Shown here in pieces: positions 21,801-31,984 of a stretch of DNA of 64,000 nt. The position numbers and the translations under genes are program-made. Position 1 is the first letter of the stretch. Every line of letters starts with the position of its first letter. The stretch lies in the NCBI GenBank assembly GCA_037179385.1, contig CM074184.1, positions 12,852,001 through 12,916,000 of the forward strand, read 5' to 3'. The notes beneath the pieces were generated by a model, which saw nothing but the letters and a program-made list of their open reading frames with translations, was not told where the DNA came from and made no database searches. This stretch comes from Holothuria scabra. Taxonomy: Eukaryota; Echinodermata; Holothuroidea; Aspidochirotida; Holothuriidae.

Positions 21801-22822
21801 TAGTTTTAGAAAATAATTATTGATACTTAAAAACTATTTAAATATATAATATGTATTACTAATATAGCAATAAGAAATTTTACTAAAATAGACAAAACAT
21901 TAAAAGTGTACATTTGAATAGCTTTCAACACATCTTGATCTGATTTCTTGTGCAGTTGTGGAGGGAGGGATCTAATACAGAAGAACAGTTGGGAGTGGTA
22001 AATTTCTGAATTCTGACTAAGTGTTTGATGATGCGTAGTTATTCATTTTCTTACCACTTGATTTGCAGATTATAAATCATTGTTTATTAAAAAGAAATGA
22101 TGCTTTGGGAGTTTTATAATTCATCCATATTTTGCCTTAAATGACAGTTCCCCCTTCTGTTGTCTTTGTACTCTTCTCAAATGGGAGCTGCATGTTCTCA
22201 ACCTTTGCAAGGCATGGTTTTCCTGCAAAACCCAAATTTACCATTGTTATATATGTAGGGTTATGCCAGCTGTGAAACCATTGCATTATTGCAGCTGGAA
22301 CATCTCTGTCTAAACATTTGGTGTATAATCATGTTTTGAATTGGATCAAAGAGGAGATTTTGTTTAATACTTATGTACACCCAGATATTACAGAACTTGG
22401 ACAGTAGTGATTAAACGTATCAACAAAGAAGAAGGCATGGACGATAAATAGAGAAAAAATAACCCTTGAGAACAGGATTCGAAAGATAATTTGCAAAGTT
22501 GGGTAATTCCTAGGTGGAACTGAGTATTTGCAGAAACCCATACGTATGTTCTGTGTATATCGATTACACTGTATAGCTCAGTATGGAGGAATCAGCCTCC
22601 TTCAGTAGCACATGGTTTAAACATGTCTTCTTTTTCCTCAGTGACCTTTCATCTAGTATACAACCATCAGCACTGAAGTACATCATGCAGTTGGAGGAAC
22701 TCTTACAGAGCTCAAAGCAGAACATCACAGTCCTAGAGTGTAGCGTCAAAGATGGTACTGGACTGAAGGAAGTGATGAAGTGGATTGGAGAAAACACGAA
22801 AGGAACTTCATCAGGGAGTTGA
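12794..22822 (+). CDS. ARL16: ARL16, ADP-ribosylation-factor-like GTPase 16 (five exons)
   Basis: Five exons (12794-12854, 19150-19172, 20103-20222, 20874-20989, 22642-22822) join in phase into 166 codons plus TGA. The protein starts MCLLIGAVSVGKTLLLKRLQ, with the P-loop GAVSVGKT at residues 6-13. VGTNL follows at the switch I region, then RELGG in place of the usual WDxGG of Arf proteins, and NKID as the base-recognition motif. RELGG, the P-loop at the very N-terminus and the lack of a myristoylated amphipathic helix are characteristic of ARL16, an atypical Arf-family GTPase linked in mammals to ciliary traffic and antiviral signalling. The length is close to the human protein. All introns are GT-AG; intron 1 is 6.3 kb and hosts two foldback elements. 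The start is the first ATG in the P-loop frame (AAAATGTG context). No intact poly(A) signal was noted just downstream. Confidence 0.93.
12960..13122. repeat. Left arm of foldback element 2
   Basis: About ten CCAA(C/G)TCGTCCCCAA(G/A) units, with the shortened unit third from the outer end. Confidence 0.9.
13933..14108. repeat. Right arm of foldback element 2
   Basis: About eleven GGGGACGA(C/G)TTGG(C/T)TT units. The shortened unit is third from the outer end. The order of C and G unit variants differs from the left arm, so the arms are not exact mirror copies. Confidence 0.9.
14312..14430. repeat. Near-perfect 57-bp inverted repeat (hairpin)
   Basis: Arms 14312-14368 and 14374-14430 pair with only a few mismatches around a 5-base loop (GTGAT). 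The tip reads CACTCCAC/GTGGAGTG. The hairpin lies between foldback elements 2 and 3, with TAGGCCTATA words at both ends. It could be a compact MITE or the remnant of a third foldback insertion. No target duplication was established. Confidence 0.85.
14441..15518. mobile_element. Foldback (TU/FB-like) element 3
   Basis: A 1078-bp element with perfect 9-bp duplications GCCTATACC (14432-14440 and 15519-15527). The right end GGCCTGCTTC is intact. The left end lacks the GCTTTCG tag seen in element 2 and starts at GGCCAAGTC. The minisatellite arms are 14441-14570 and 15386-15513. The core of about 810 bp is highly similar to element 2, with small indels, so the two are recent relatives in the same orientation within ARL16 intron 1. 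Confidence 0.9.
15528..16930. other. ARL16 intron 1, no further gene
   Basis: Mostly unique-looking AT-rich sequence. Near 16495-16615 the word GGGTTCTGT recurs three times at about 60-bp spacing. Confidence 0.4.
16935..17068 (+). repeat. SINE with degenerate tRNA-like promoter, 5' part
   Basis: GTAATCTAGTTGGTAGATTATTC resembles an A box region, and GGTTTATTTCCCAGG a decayed B box about 45 bases on. It continues as the family body (CCAAGGACTTTAAAGATGGT, GCCATTGTGGATGATGCTC). The body is cut by the MITE at 17069-17904 and may resume after it. Confidence 0.45.
17069..17904. mobile_element. TTAA-flanked MITE, family C
   Basis: An 836-bp segment from TTAA (17069-17072) to TTAA (17901-17904). 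The left terminus is TTAAAGGGAAATACTGTGTT and the right terminus AACACAG-free but matching TATTTCCCTTTAA (GCAATATTTCCCTTTAA). It interrupts a SINE body exactly at a TTAA, as the flanks match uninterrupted SINE copies at about 20708-20735 and 49985-50015. Confidence 0.6.
17905..19149. other. ARL16 intron 1, 3' part
   Basis: No coding signal up to the polypyrimidine tract before exon 2. At 18130-18370 two stretches are loosely inverted copies (CTAATG-TTATGAGGAC near 18150 and GTCCTCTTAAGCATTAG near 18352, with AAACCCAGACCTGATT opposed to AATCAGGTCTGCATTT), so a foldback-type MITE about 240 bp long is likely. Confidence 0.4.
19150..19172 (+). CDS. ARL16: ARL16 exon 2 (23-nt microexon)
   Basis: Acceptor TTTCTTTTGCAG, then 23 bases, then donor GTGAGT. 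It completes one split codon and adds seven residues (VPSTVPT) directly before VGTNL, matching the position of the threonine-proline stretch in ARL16 orthologues. Confidence 0.88.
20103..20222 (+). CDS. ARL16: ARL16 exon 3
   Basis: A 120-nt phase-0 exon encoding VGTNL at switch I and the RELGG motif. Acceptor ATCCAAAG, donor GTAAGG. Confidence 0.92.
20540..20815 (+). repeat. SINE copy in ARL16 intron 3
   Basis: Contains an RNA polymerase III B-box-like AAGTTCGACCCCTGG and the family body AAAGACTTTGAAAATGGAAC, GATGCTCAGTATAAGTAATC, GTGAGCCACAACTGGAAAA, AAACCAGTTG. The 3' tail is truncated compared with the copy at 49.95 kb. Confidence 0.55.
20874..20989 (+). CDS. ARL16: ARL16 exon 4
   Basis: A 116-nt exon from the FMVDTSNPAQVSAS segment to the NK of NKID. 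The last two bases belong to the Ile codon split with exon 5. Donor GTAAGT. Confidence 0.92.
20990..22641. other. ARL16 intron 4
   Basis: A 1.65-kb intron with no element I could bound. It ends in TTCTTTTTCCTCAG. Confidence 0.6.
22642..22822 (+). CDS. ARL16: ARL16 exon 5 (terminal)
   Basis: A 181-nt exon completing NKID and encoding the C-terminal helix region (KQNITVLECSVKDGTGL, the G5 base-recognition area), with stop TGA at 22820-22822. Confidence 0.92.
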
Positions 22823-24490
22823 TGCTAAGTATGTATCCAATTAGATGAGTAGAAGCAGGTCTTTGAAGGCTTTTGTCCATCCTAGTCAAGATTCATTGAT
22901 GTAAGAGAGGAATCGTTTTCAGTTGTATCACAGGTAACATTTGGGTTTATGACAAGTTTTGTTGAAGTTAAATGTCCAAGTGCAAAAATGCCTCTGAGAC
23001 CCACTGCAATGAAAACATTCATTGTTGTAAATACATAACCTTTGTGTCTAGATTATCCACCAGTGTTAGTCCTGATTCAATGATTCCTAAATGTTACTGA
23101 AAATGTCCATTCCTACATGAGGCAAGGTCCTTTTTGCATGAAAAAGACTTGCTTCCACCTCTGTGATATTCAGACCCCTTCCTTCAGTGAAAGAGTGGCA
23201 GGGGGGAAACATATAAGAAGAGCACAATGTGTGCTTACAAAGCATTGTTCAATATTTAAGGTTGTCCGGTCTTCCTGAACGACCTAAAATTTCAAAGGAC
23301 TATCAGATCTTGCAAAAACTTTTTTGCAAGGTTGTCCTATGGACAACCAAATTTTATGAGTCTGCCAACCTACTATATGGGCAATGCTGGAGAAATTGCA
23401 AAACAGAAAGCTTCTTGCCAGGAAATTTTGTGACTCACAGGAGGCAAAATCCCATCATGTCTCACGCAGCAATCCGTTGTACAATAACACTACTACAGCA
23501 GCTGTCAATACACCAAAGCAAGTGTGTCCAGTTTATGTTTCTGCCTGACCATGGTTTAAGCGGGATATGCCATGTGTTAAGTCCAGCCATTGCTTCACAG
23601 TGTAAATTTTTCATGCAAAAGTTTCTCTCACACACACAATTAGCAGAATGAAGAAGTCCAGTAATCTGGCTGTGTCAGAAATCGTTGAAACGGTATTTTT
23701 TATCTGCTTCCAAAGAATTTCTCACTCATATAATGCCATCTTATGCAAAGTGAATTTAATCGACCAATGTATGGTAACTGTAAATACACTATAAAAAAGC
23801 ATATTAGCTGCTGAGTAGCCATCTCGTGAAGATCATGCAGAATGTCAAAAGAAAGCAGGTTCCTTGCTTATGTGGGAAGTACTAGTTCTGCAACATTTAC
23901 GTTAAACAGCATTACCAAAATTCCTAGGTAAAATTTGTGACTGGCATGCTGAAAAATGATTTTGAAGTGGACATTTTCTTTTTATATTGCTGATTCTCAG
24001 GGAGGCTCCCTGAAAATCTAAGGATTTTAGTCCATTCCAACTAGCAAATATGACAATCTCCCTGATTCAAGCAAGTTTTTCCCCATTGAGTTGAACGTAA
24101 TTCTAAAAAATCTCCCTGATTCCTGTGTGAAACCTCCCTGATTTCTGGATGTAAATGTTGGCATCTCTGATATTGTAATGTTTTTAAAGACTTTTTTAAT
24201 GCATTTATCAAATGGTTTTGATGGTTACCATTCAGTATTATTCCATTTACCTGATGTAATTTTAAGAAAAGTTTTTCACCTAACAGTTGAGTATAGGTCT
24301 CCACGATACTTCTGTTCTTTATGGCTGGTGCAATACGGTACCAGTCCTGGTACGTACCGTTGCTTACAGAAATACCGATGGGGCCTACTGTGCTGCAGTT
24401 TAAATGTTTTAATTGCTGGACTACCGTTTTCTGGGCAGGACAACAGGTTTTTAATATATGGTTGTCCTTTGGACAACCATCATAAATTCC
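22823..24490. other. ARL16 3' flank and intergenic
   Basis: No second gene supported. The open frame at 23229-23651 shows no recognisable motif. CTCCCTGATT recurs four times at 24055-24145. Confidence 0.4.
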
Positions 24491-24795
24491 TTAAAGGCAT
24501 ATTTTCATCATCCCAAACAGTTCCAATTTTCCCAACCTACTTACTTCTCGCCCCTCCCACATTTATCTAAAACTCATCTTTATCCAGACACAATCCTAGT
24601 TTATTGCGTCATGGCTTGTCCCAGTAGCCATACAAGTCCATAATGTGTAATCAAGACACTCTTAGTGCCCATGCTGTGTAATTTAGCTATGATGCTTTGT
24701 TTGAATGTGATGCCAATCAAAGAGCTGTACCAATTGAGAGTTTTGATATATGTATACTGAAATTGTAGTTTAGGGTGACGAATGACTGCCTTTAA
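24491..24795. mobile_element. TTAA-flanked MITE, family A copy 2
   Basis: TTAA to TTAA, with CATCCCAAAC at the left, AGTTTAGGGTGACGAATGAC at the right, and the family signature CATCTTTATCCAGACACAAT inside. There is no nested insertion. Confidence 0.7.
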
Positions 24796-25348
24796 AACCG
24801 ACGAACAGTGCAAAGTGCTGTCCCACCATCAGCTGGGGGACAGAGGGAGCTCCTGGGATTTACTGTAGCTTTCACCTGTACAGAGATACTTGCACTTCAC
24901 ACACAAAGGGCTATATAAGTTTGCACCCATACACAAGTACAGCAATGTTCTCTTGGGTACAGTCAGGTATCTGTATGGTGCAAACACTTCTGGAAAATAA
25001 CACTTGGAATTTAAAATTGAAAAAGGGGGTGGGGGAGAAAGGACATGATGCAGATGATATTCATGGCTTGGGGAAGGGTGCAAATGACATTTATGGACTA
25101 TGAAGTTATAAAGTGCAATATTTTAAAGTATTCCAGAGGAGTGGATTTCAAAATAGTTTTATATCAGGAACTTTGAGAAGAACATATTGAAGAGTGGAAT
25201 TTTGTTTATTAGTTGTGTATAGTGATATTTTAACTGTTTGTGTAGTGGTATTATTTATGTTCTAAAGCACATCATCAAAAGATAATGATAAAATGTATTA
25301 TTTCACATTTTATGGATACAGGACTAAATTGCAATTAGTGTAACAAAA

Positions 25349-26123
25349 GAATATAACTGTAGTTCACCCATTGTGGCACAACTGCTGTACATTCTCAGTA
25401 ATGGATCACTTAAAGAGTCGTTCTCATTGGGTAAAGGCACCATTACGTCCAGCTTGGTCTCCTGCTCTCCTCCCTTTAGTGTGACATTAAATTTGCTCAT
25501 TGAGGTCTTTCGTGAGATTCAACAAATTTTTCCAAACCTGTTAAGTTTTCTTCATGTACCAATGGCAAATGGTCAGACTTAGACAATTCCCTTCTATCCT
25601 ACATACAAATAGCTGTTTTATAAGTGAGTATTTAACAGTTTGGTTCTGTTTTCAAAAATTTGTCTCCAGATGCTATTTCAAATTATGCACAAAATCGTTA
25701 CAACTTAAAAGAGAGAAAAATTTAAAATTTTATTATGAATATAACTGTAGTTCACCCATTGTGGCACAACTGCTGTACATTTTCAGTAATCGATCACTTA
25801 AAGAGTCGTTCTCATTGGGTAAAGGTACCATTACGTCCAGCTTGGTCCCCTGCTCTCCTCCCTTTAGTGTGACATTAAATTTGCTCATTGAGGTCTTTTG
25901 TGAGATTCAACAAATTTTTCCAGACCTGTTTAGCTTTCTTCATGTACCAATGACAAATGGTCAGATTTAGACAATTCCCTTCTATCCTACATACAAATAG
26001 CTGTTTTATAAGTGAGTATTTAACAGTTCAGTTCTGTTTTCAAAAATTTGTCTCCAGATGCTATTTCAAATTATGCACAAAACTGTTACAACTTAAAAGT
26101 GAGAAAAATTTAAAATTTTATTT
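25349..26123 (+). repeat. Two-copy tandem duplication, 388-bp unit
   Basis: 25349-25736 and 25737-26123 are nearly identical; the first difference class is single-base substitutions such as ATGGATC/ATCGATC. Each copy has an open frame with no recognised motif. The duplication looks recent. Confidence 0.9.
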
Positions 26124-27436
26124 TTTTCTGCAAGTTATTGGATATGAATCTTGACTTATTATGCTAATTATAAGCATTGTCATGTGGTAATGACCTTAAA
26201 CACTCATGAAGTTATTGATATCAACTGAATGGTCCCCTTCAGAACAAAATGTCAATTTGACAGCAATTATATCAAAACATAATGATTATCTACATATAGG
26301 CATTGTAGTTGGGCTTATGTTTCCCCTGTAACAGATACTTCTTGTCAAATAAGATCAGCTATGGAAAAATTTGCTCCGAGGTGAAGCCTGTTATTTCATT
26401 GAGTGTGCCCATAATCCACTTAGGTCCTCCTTGGTGAAATTTAAGAGTGTAAACTCTTTCGCCAGTTTTGTAATCTTAGGAGACAAAGATGTTCTAATGT
26501 AAATCTTCTTTTGAGCTTCTTGCTTCTAACAAACATAACTTTCATGCAGAATGATATGAAGTCCAATTCTGGGCACAGGGTTTGTTCTTGGGGTGATGAT
26601 GGGACCAACCCCCTCCCTAAACTTTTAAACTTTTTCCAACTCCGTCGGAAAAATGTTTTTATCATCTGTCATGTCAGTCATGTTTCTGCAATCACATAGT
26701 AGTGGGGATAAGGTTCTTGGATATACGCACTCCAATGAAAGATTAAAATGCACAAGTTTTTGTTACATCCTGACTTTATTCATGAACCTCATAACAAGTA
26801 TAATGAAAGTACGACATAGGTGTAAGATTATAGAAATAGCGCAATATATACCGGAGTCATGGTACTCTAGTAAATTGTATGTCACTCTCTTGAAGGCAAT
26901 TTTCTCTTTTTCTCTTGCACCTGCCACTGTTGTTTCTTTCTCTTAGATCTTTTTGTCTCTTCTTTCTCTTCTTCAAGCACATGTCTATTAATTCTCTCCA
27001 TCCCTGCTAATTGTCATACCAACCCACATTCTTCAGAAAAACTTGACCATATTTGGACTGGAATGTACGTACCCTTCCACCATCCCTCTGACAGCTTAGA
27101 TACACTTTACCCCATTAATTACCCCTACAGCAGCCGCTCCCCCATTTGGTCCATCAGTGACCTTCACCTGACCTGAACTTGATTTCAGTTCAGGGTTTAG
27201 TTGCTATACTTACAGTAGCCTGTAATGACCAGCATATAAATGAATTGCTAAGAAGTTTTAACCTTTTACCAGACCAAGTGTTTAACATACCCAGTAATAC
27301 AAGTAACATTATAAAAAGGGATGTTTTTACACATGCATTTCAAAGCATCACATAGGAAAACTTTCTTTTACACTCTAAGATGTTATACATAAATATTTGA
27401 TCTCTACAACCCCTGTAAAGAATCCTCTAGAACACA
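26124..27436. other. Intergenic, probably including the 3' LTR of BEL/Pao element A
   Basis: On the minus strand a purine-rich stretch (GGCGAGGAAGGAG) is followed at 27436 by TGTGTTCT, a plausible polypurine tract and LTR start. The other LTR end could not be fixed. Confidence 0.35.
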
Positions 27437-27605
27437 CTCCTTCCTCGCCAGTTTTAAGGAAATACTGGCGATACACAAAACTTGAATGCATTAATGAACA
27501 AACATATTCATGGTTATCTTTGCCCATTTGTCCTTTCAATCTGCCATTTCTAATGGGCATTCCGTTGTTATATTTGTTACCAAATCTCGTTTTCTGGTCC
27601 TTACT

Positions 27606-28042
27606 TTATCTACTCTCACGTGACTGTCTTTGCCAGGGTACAGTTATTCTGCCTAATGGCCACTGCCTTTGCACTGTGTCTTTTTCAATCGTAAGAACCA
27701 TGTCATTAACCTTTAAATCTGGCTCTTTCTCTGTCCACTTCTTTAGAGAGAGTTTTGAGACAAGAACCATTCCTTTAACCACCTGTGCTAAAAGTGTCTC
27801 ATTAACTCCTGGGCACAGTGCCACCTTTTCCTCATGTTACTTTTAGTGCCATCAATGACTTCCACTGAGGCAAACTGGCCCCCCATAGACCAGTGAAGGA
27901 AATGGTTTGGAGTTAGAGGAACTAAATCCTTTGGAGAGGCAGAGATGTAAGTTAGAGATTGAGAATTCAACATCCCCTCTGCACCTAAAAATGCAGAATG
28001 CAATTCCTCATCAATTACATCAGCACTATTTAAGGCTTGCAT
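27606..28042 (-). pseudogene. BEL/Pao A integrase C-terminal region
   Basis: Two overlapping frames carry the post-core integrase region (LTPNHFLHW) and a following segment (KVNDMVLTIEKD, then RQWPLGRI) typical of the C-terminal DUF5641 domain of BEL/Pao polyproteins. A frameshift separates them. Confidence 0.75.
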
Positions 28043-28235
28043 AAAAATTGCCTGCTTTCATAGCAGAAAAGACTCTCGTCTGCTTCACCAAAATTAGGTG
28101 TTAATGGTGGTGTAAATCATCATTTTATACCTTTTCTTGTGGTAACTTCTTTCACTTTTGTCTTATTCAGTGCTCCAAATACTTCTCTGAGTTCACAATG
28201 TGCCAAAATTACTGCCATTATCAGACGATACATCT

Positions 28236-28721
28236 TCAGGTTGTCCCCTTTCTACTGGCAAACCTATAAAACGCATTTAAAAATGTGTCTGTGTCTAAAC
28301 CATACGCTATTTCCAGATGAACTGCTCGAGTTGCTAGGCATTTGAACAGATGCAGGTAACCTTTTGTTTGAGATTTTCCTCTTCCTTGAACAATTAAAAA
28401 AGGTCCAGCATAGTCATCTGCAATTTTGTTAAAGGCACGGATGCTTAAGGTACTTGCTCGTTCTTTTGGCAATGGTGCCATAATTTGTTGCGCAGATTTT
28501 GCTCTCCTCTTTTTGCACACCACTCAACCCTTCTCACAGTCCCGTATTACTTCTGGACTGTGCACTAACCAATATTTCTCTGATATCAGTGCTAACAGGT
28601 GATTTGTCCCTGCCACATAATTGCTATTTTCATTGTACTCCTTAACTATAAGCTTAGTAATATGGTGTTTATTGGGAAGAACAGTAGGGTAACGCATATC
28701 ATACAGGTGAGTTTCCACCAA
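28236..28721 (-). pseudogene. BEL/Pao A integrase zinc-binding and catalytic core start
   Basis: The upstream frame (28524-28721) has the HH-CC type zinc segment (NKHHITKLIVKEYNE). The next frame (28236-28523) has ADDYAGPFLI and CLATRAVHLEI, the signature start of the BEL integrase core. The conserved first aspartate of the catalytic triad sits in the ADDYAGP segment. The remainder of the core is degraded. Confidence 0.8.
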
Positions 28722-28727
28722 ACTTAA

Positions 28728-29606
28728 TCACCCTGTCATTCTTACAACTCCATCCTCATAAATATGAGGCAAAAAACTACATAAAATACTGTTGGAGGTT
28801 ACAACTCTGTTCTTCTTTAAACTTTTAACATCTTCCTCAAAAGCTTGATTTTGAGCTTGACTTATAAGACTCATTTCAGCATCATCTATTTCTTTCGCTG
28901 ATAACAATCCCATACACCTACTGTCCTTGCTTACAAGACAGTTGTTAATGAATCTACTGACTTTGGCCAGCACTTGAACAAGTTTTGTCCAATTTTCATA
29001 GCGTGTAGGAATTAATCTAAATTCAGGACTCCAGTGTAATGGTAAAGTCAACTGTAACATTGTCACCATTTTCTTTTGCTGAACTGACCCCAGTTCTGAA
29101 CAATCAGTTTTGTTCTCTGGCCAATTTCCAGGCTCTTCCTTCAGAAATTTTGGGCCATCCCACCATGTTTGATCCTGTTTTAATTTATTTACAGTGCTTC
29201 AGCGATACAAATGGTTTGAATGACCGACTTCTTCCCTTTATCCACCACAAAACATTGCTACTATCGCACCAAAATGTTACATCTTTCAATTCATGTTTCA
29301 AGACCTTGGCAATTGTTTGGCAAGTTTCAGCCCTAACATTGCTCCCATTAACTCAAGTCTTGAAATGCTCACAGATTTCAATGGAGCGAATTTTGTTTTA
29401 GAGGAAATCAATCTCACCTCTACTTGACTTTGATATTCAGTTCTAGTATATGCTTTTGCTGCATAAACATCTTTTGAAGCATCAACAAACAGATGAATTT
29501 CTGTGTCTTTGTTTACATACCCCATACACCTGGGGACTTCAAGCCCATTGAGTTCCTTTAATTCATTAACCCGTTGTTCTTCAATTCCTACAATGGGTTC
29601 TGACAC
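28728..29606 (-). pseudogene. BEL/Pao A RNase H and linker
   Basis: 29298-29606 holds EIHLFVDASKDVYAA and SRLELMGAMLGLKLA, the RNase H-like segment of BEL/Pao pol. 28728-29069 holds the linker before integrase (LIPTRYENWTKLVQVLAKV). Stops separate the frames. Confidence 0.8.
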
Positions 29607-29639
29607 TACCTCATCTCATGGAATATCACAAGCCCATAT

Positions 29640-30341
29640 CTCCTGCATTAATATCTTGGCAGATGTGACGACACAAGCTAAAAAATCCCAAGGGATCAAA
29701 CAACCTGGCTATATGGCTAAGGACCCTCCTTTTTGTCACTTTTTCTGGCACAAAAACCTGTTCAAGCCCTTTGAAAACAAATACATCTTGGTCAGCCATC
29801 CAAGCCCAAAGTTTTCACTTAGCCCTATGTTCTTCAGGGATTTCAGCCATCACACTCTTGAACTGGATAACCATTTGTGAGGACTCATCACTGCCCTAGC
29901 CCATAACTCAGACAATTCATTGAACAATTTGATGCCTTCTACATCCCTGCACACAGAGTCCTTGCAATCATCCATGTATGAACTTTGGAATACTGATTCT
30001 TAGGCTAGGGGAATGTGCATGAATTTTGGTATTTTCCTGACTTACAACTTGCAATATAAATGCTGCAGTGTTAGTACCAAAGACCAAACGATTAAACTCA
30101 TATACCTCTGGTTCCCTTGCTTTCTCAAGATTTTGCCAGAGGAAGCAAAACATAGGTCTGCCCTCTGTGCTATCATAATCTGAGAATATATTTCAGAAAT
30201 GTCGCAAATTTCCCAAGTTTTGTCTTTTCTAAACCTTAGTAGAACATCGAAAAGGTCATTTTGTAGCTTTGGTCCTGGATATATGAGATCATTCAGAGAA
30301 ACCTCATTGCTTTTAGCAGTGGCATTGAAAACTATTTGCAC
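29640..30341 (-). pseudogene. BEL/Pao A reverse transcriptase
   Basis: The frame at 30042-30341 carries the fingers/palm start (DDxx-poor FNATAKSNEVSLND and DVLLRFRKDK). A shifted frame continues with FNRLVFGTNTAAF, and the polymerase catalytic YMDD is visible on the minus strand near 29966-29983. Several frame breaks make it inactive. Confidence 0.8.
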
Positions 30342-30645
30342 TTTAGATGTTTCTTGATCTAACTAATCTAACAACAGGGAAGTGAGGTAAAAAAAAGGAA
30401 TACTCTGAACTGTTGTTCAGAGAATTTCTCAGTAACTGTCACCTTTCTGACATACTCTTTTTCTTTGTAATTTTGAATAACCTTTCTATAGGCATTTCCC
30501 AGCTCCTTATCTTTAGAAGGTTTCTTCTCAAGATTGTCCTTTTCTGTGCAAGAATGTGGCTTTTTTCACTCTGTTCCACCATCTCTTGTTTGCTTTCTTT
30601 CCACAGACAGAACGTTGATTTGGTATTTTCCTTCATGCCCAAGCA

Positions 30646-31440
30646 TTATTGAAAATAACACTGTGGCCTCTGCTGTTTTTTCTTCAGGGGTTTGAAAATG
30701 CCCTCCCCTTTTATCCCAGTGTTTTGCACTTCCGAAAATTTTTGCAGTATCACATCCTCATTCATAACATCTGCCTTGTAAGTATTCACATGAAGTGATA
30801 AATTAGTTTGCCAAATAGTCTTGCTCATTTTACCTATACAAGTCCACTCCAGTAGTAGTGTTAATCTAGCTATAGGTTCTCCAGGGTCCCTACACTTTTC
30901 TTCCAAACACCGGTGAAGGTATGGATGGTTAGTTCCCACTAAAATACCTATCTTTTTATTCCTTGCAACTCTGAGAAAATTTATGTTCTTAAAGTGTTCC
31001 CAGTCTTTACTAATTGTGTTTCATTCAGTGGGAGCTAGTTTTCCTGTTAACTGTTTGATACAATTAAGGCATGGACATTAATACCTTTTCAACCTATCCA
31101 GTGGAGACAGATTGAATGTAACTGGTTCAGTCAGAAATGCTTCCTCTTTCCCATAGAGTAAATTAGCCACTGCCTCTTGCTCGTCACCTGTGAGACCCAA
31201 TTCTTTACATAAATCTACATTTATGGAATTCCAGTTGCTGCCATCATCTAATATGGCATTGACAGTTATATTTTTCCAATTATTACTTACTACTACTTGC
31301 ACAGTTTTCAATGAAATAAATTGCTGATGGCTTAAGAAAGTTTCACTGTGCATAACTGCACTATCCTCCCTTTCCATGGAGGAATTAACCCTTTCCCCTA
31401 CTATACTACCCTTCCATGAGAGAATCATGGCCAACTGCAT
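30646..31440 (-). pseudogene. BEL/Pao A aspartic protease and downstream domain
   Basis: 31078-31440 contains NAILDDGSNWNSI, the aspartic-protease active-site segment in the DDGS form usual for BEL/Pao. 30646-30939 contains GTNHPYLHRCLEE and GEPIARLT, the protease-to-RT linker. Frame breaks lie between. Confidence 0.8.
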
Positions 31441-31445
31441 TATGA

Positions 31446-31920
31446 TTAGAAGGGTCCTGATAAGGTTTTTTTCAACTGATGTAATAACCCTTCATGGTCC
31501 TTCTCACAGCCATCAATACCACACTGACAACATTTTTTGCCTTGTGCACTGAGCAACTCTGTGGTTTCCAAGGCATTTGAAGCACAGTTTTTCATGACTG
31601 GCAAAGTCCCATAGTTCAAATTCCCCCATTGCTCTGAACTTTTTACATTCTCACAGTCTATAGGACCCATCACAACAAACACATTTTTACTTACCCTGTA
31701 CTGAAGGTTTTTCTTCAATACTAGTTTGATACACCCTATGTGTTTTAACTAATTCCAGTTTAGAATCTTTGCCCTTGGCCATAATGTTCTCTTCAATTTT
31801 CCAACGGAACATCGTACTACTAATTTCTGCTTGACCTTCTAAGAATTTAAGAATGTCTCCAAATGTTGGCTCCTACTCAGCTAAAATACCATGAGCAATA
31901 CTTGCCTATTTTGGCTGCAT
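31446..31920 (-). pseudogene. BEL/Pao A gag C-terminus with zinc fingers
   Basis: The minus strand reads FLEGQAEISS, followed after a stop by a cysteine cluster (CVCCDG) and a second cluster CCQCGIDGCEKDHEGLLH, the twin zinc fingers at the end of BEL/Pao gag. In-frame stops are present. The N-terminal half is absent. Confidence 0.7.
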
Positions 31921-31984
31921 GCACCTGGGCAATAAGCTTCATATTTTGAGGAGGTTGAATGTGCTATTTAGGTCACTGATATAC

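Larger units (their letters stand above)
27437..31920 (-). mobile_element. Decayed BEL/Pao LTR retrotransposon A
   Basis: The minus strand encodes the BEL/Pao order gag zinc fingers, aspartic protease, reverse transcriptase, RNase H and integrase, spread over many frames. This is an old retrovirus-like element with numerous frameshifts and stops. The 5' LTR and N-terminal gag are missing: sequence homologous to gag begins at about 31.9 kb, right next to a Ty1/copia fragment. The polypurine tract lies near 27437-27450. Confidence 0.85.

Noticed and set aside
23229..23651. A 140-codon ORF downstream of ARL16
   Set aside because: No recognised motif or biased composition, no splice context, and part of it overlaps GGTTGTCC-type repeat sequence.
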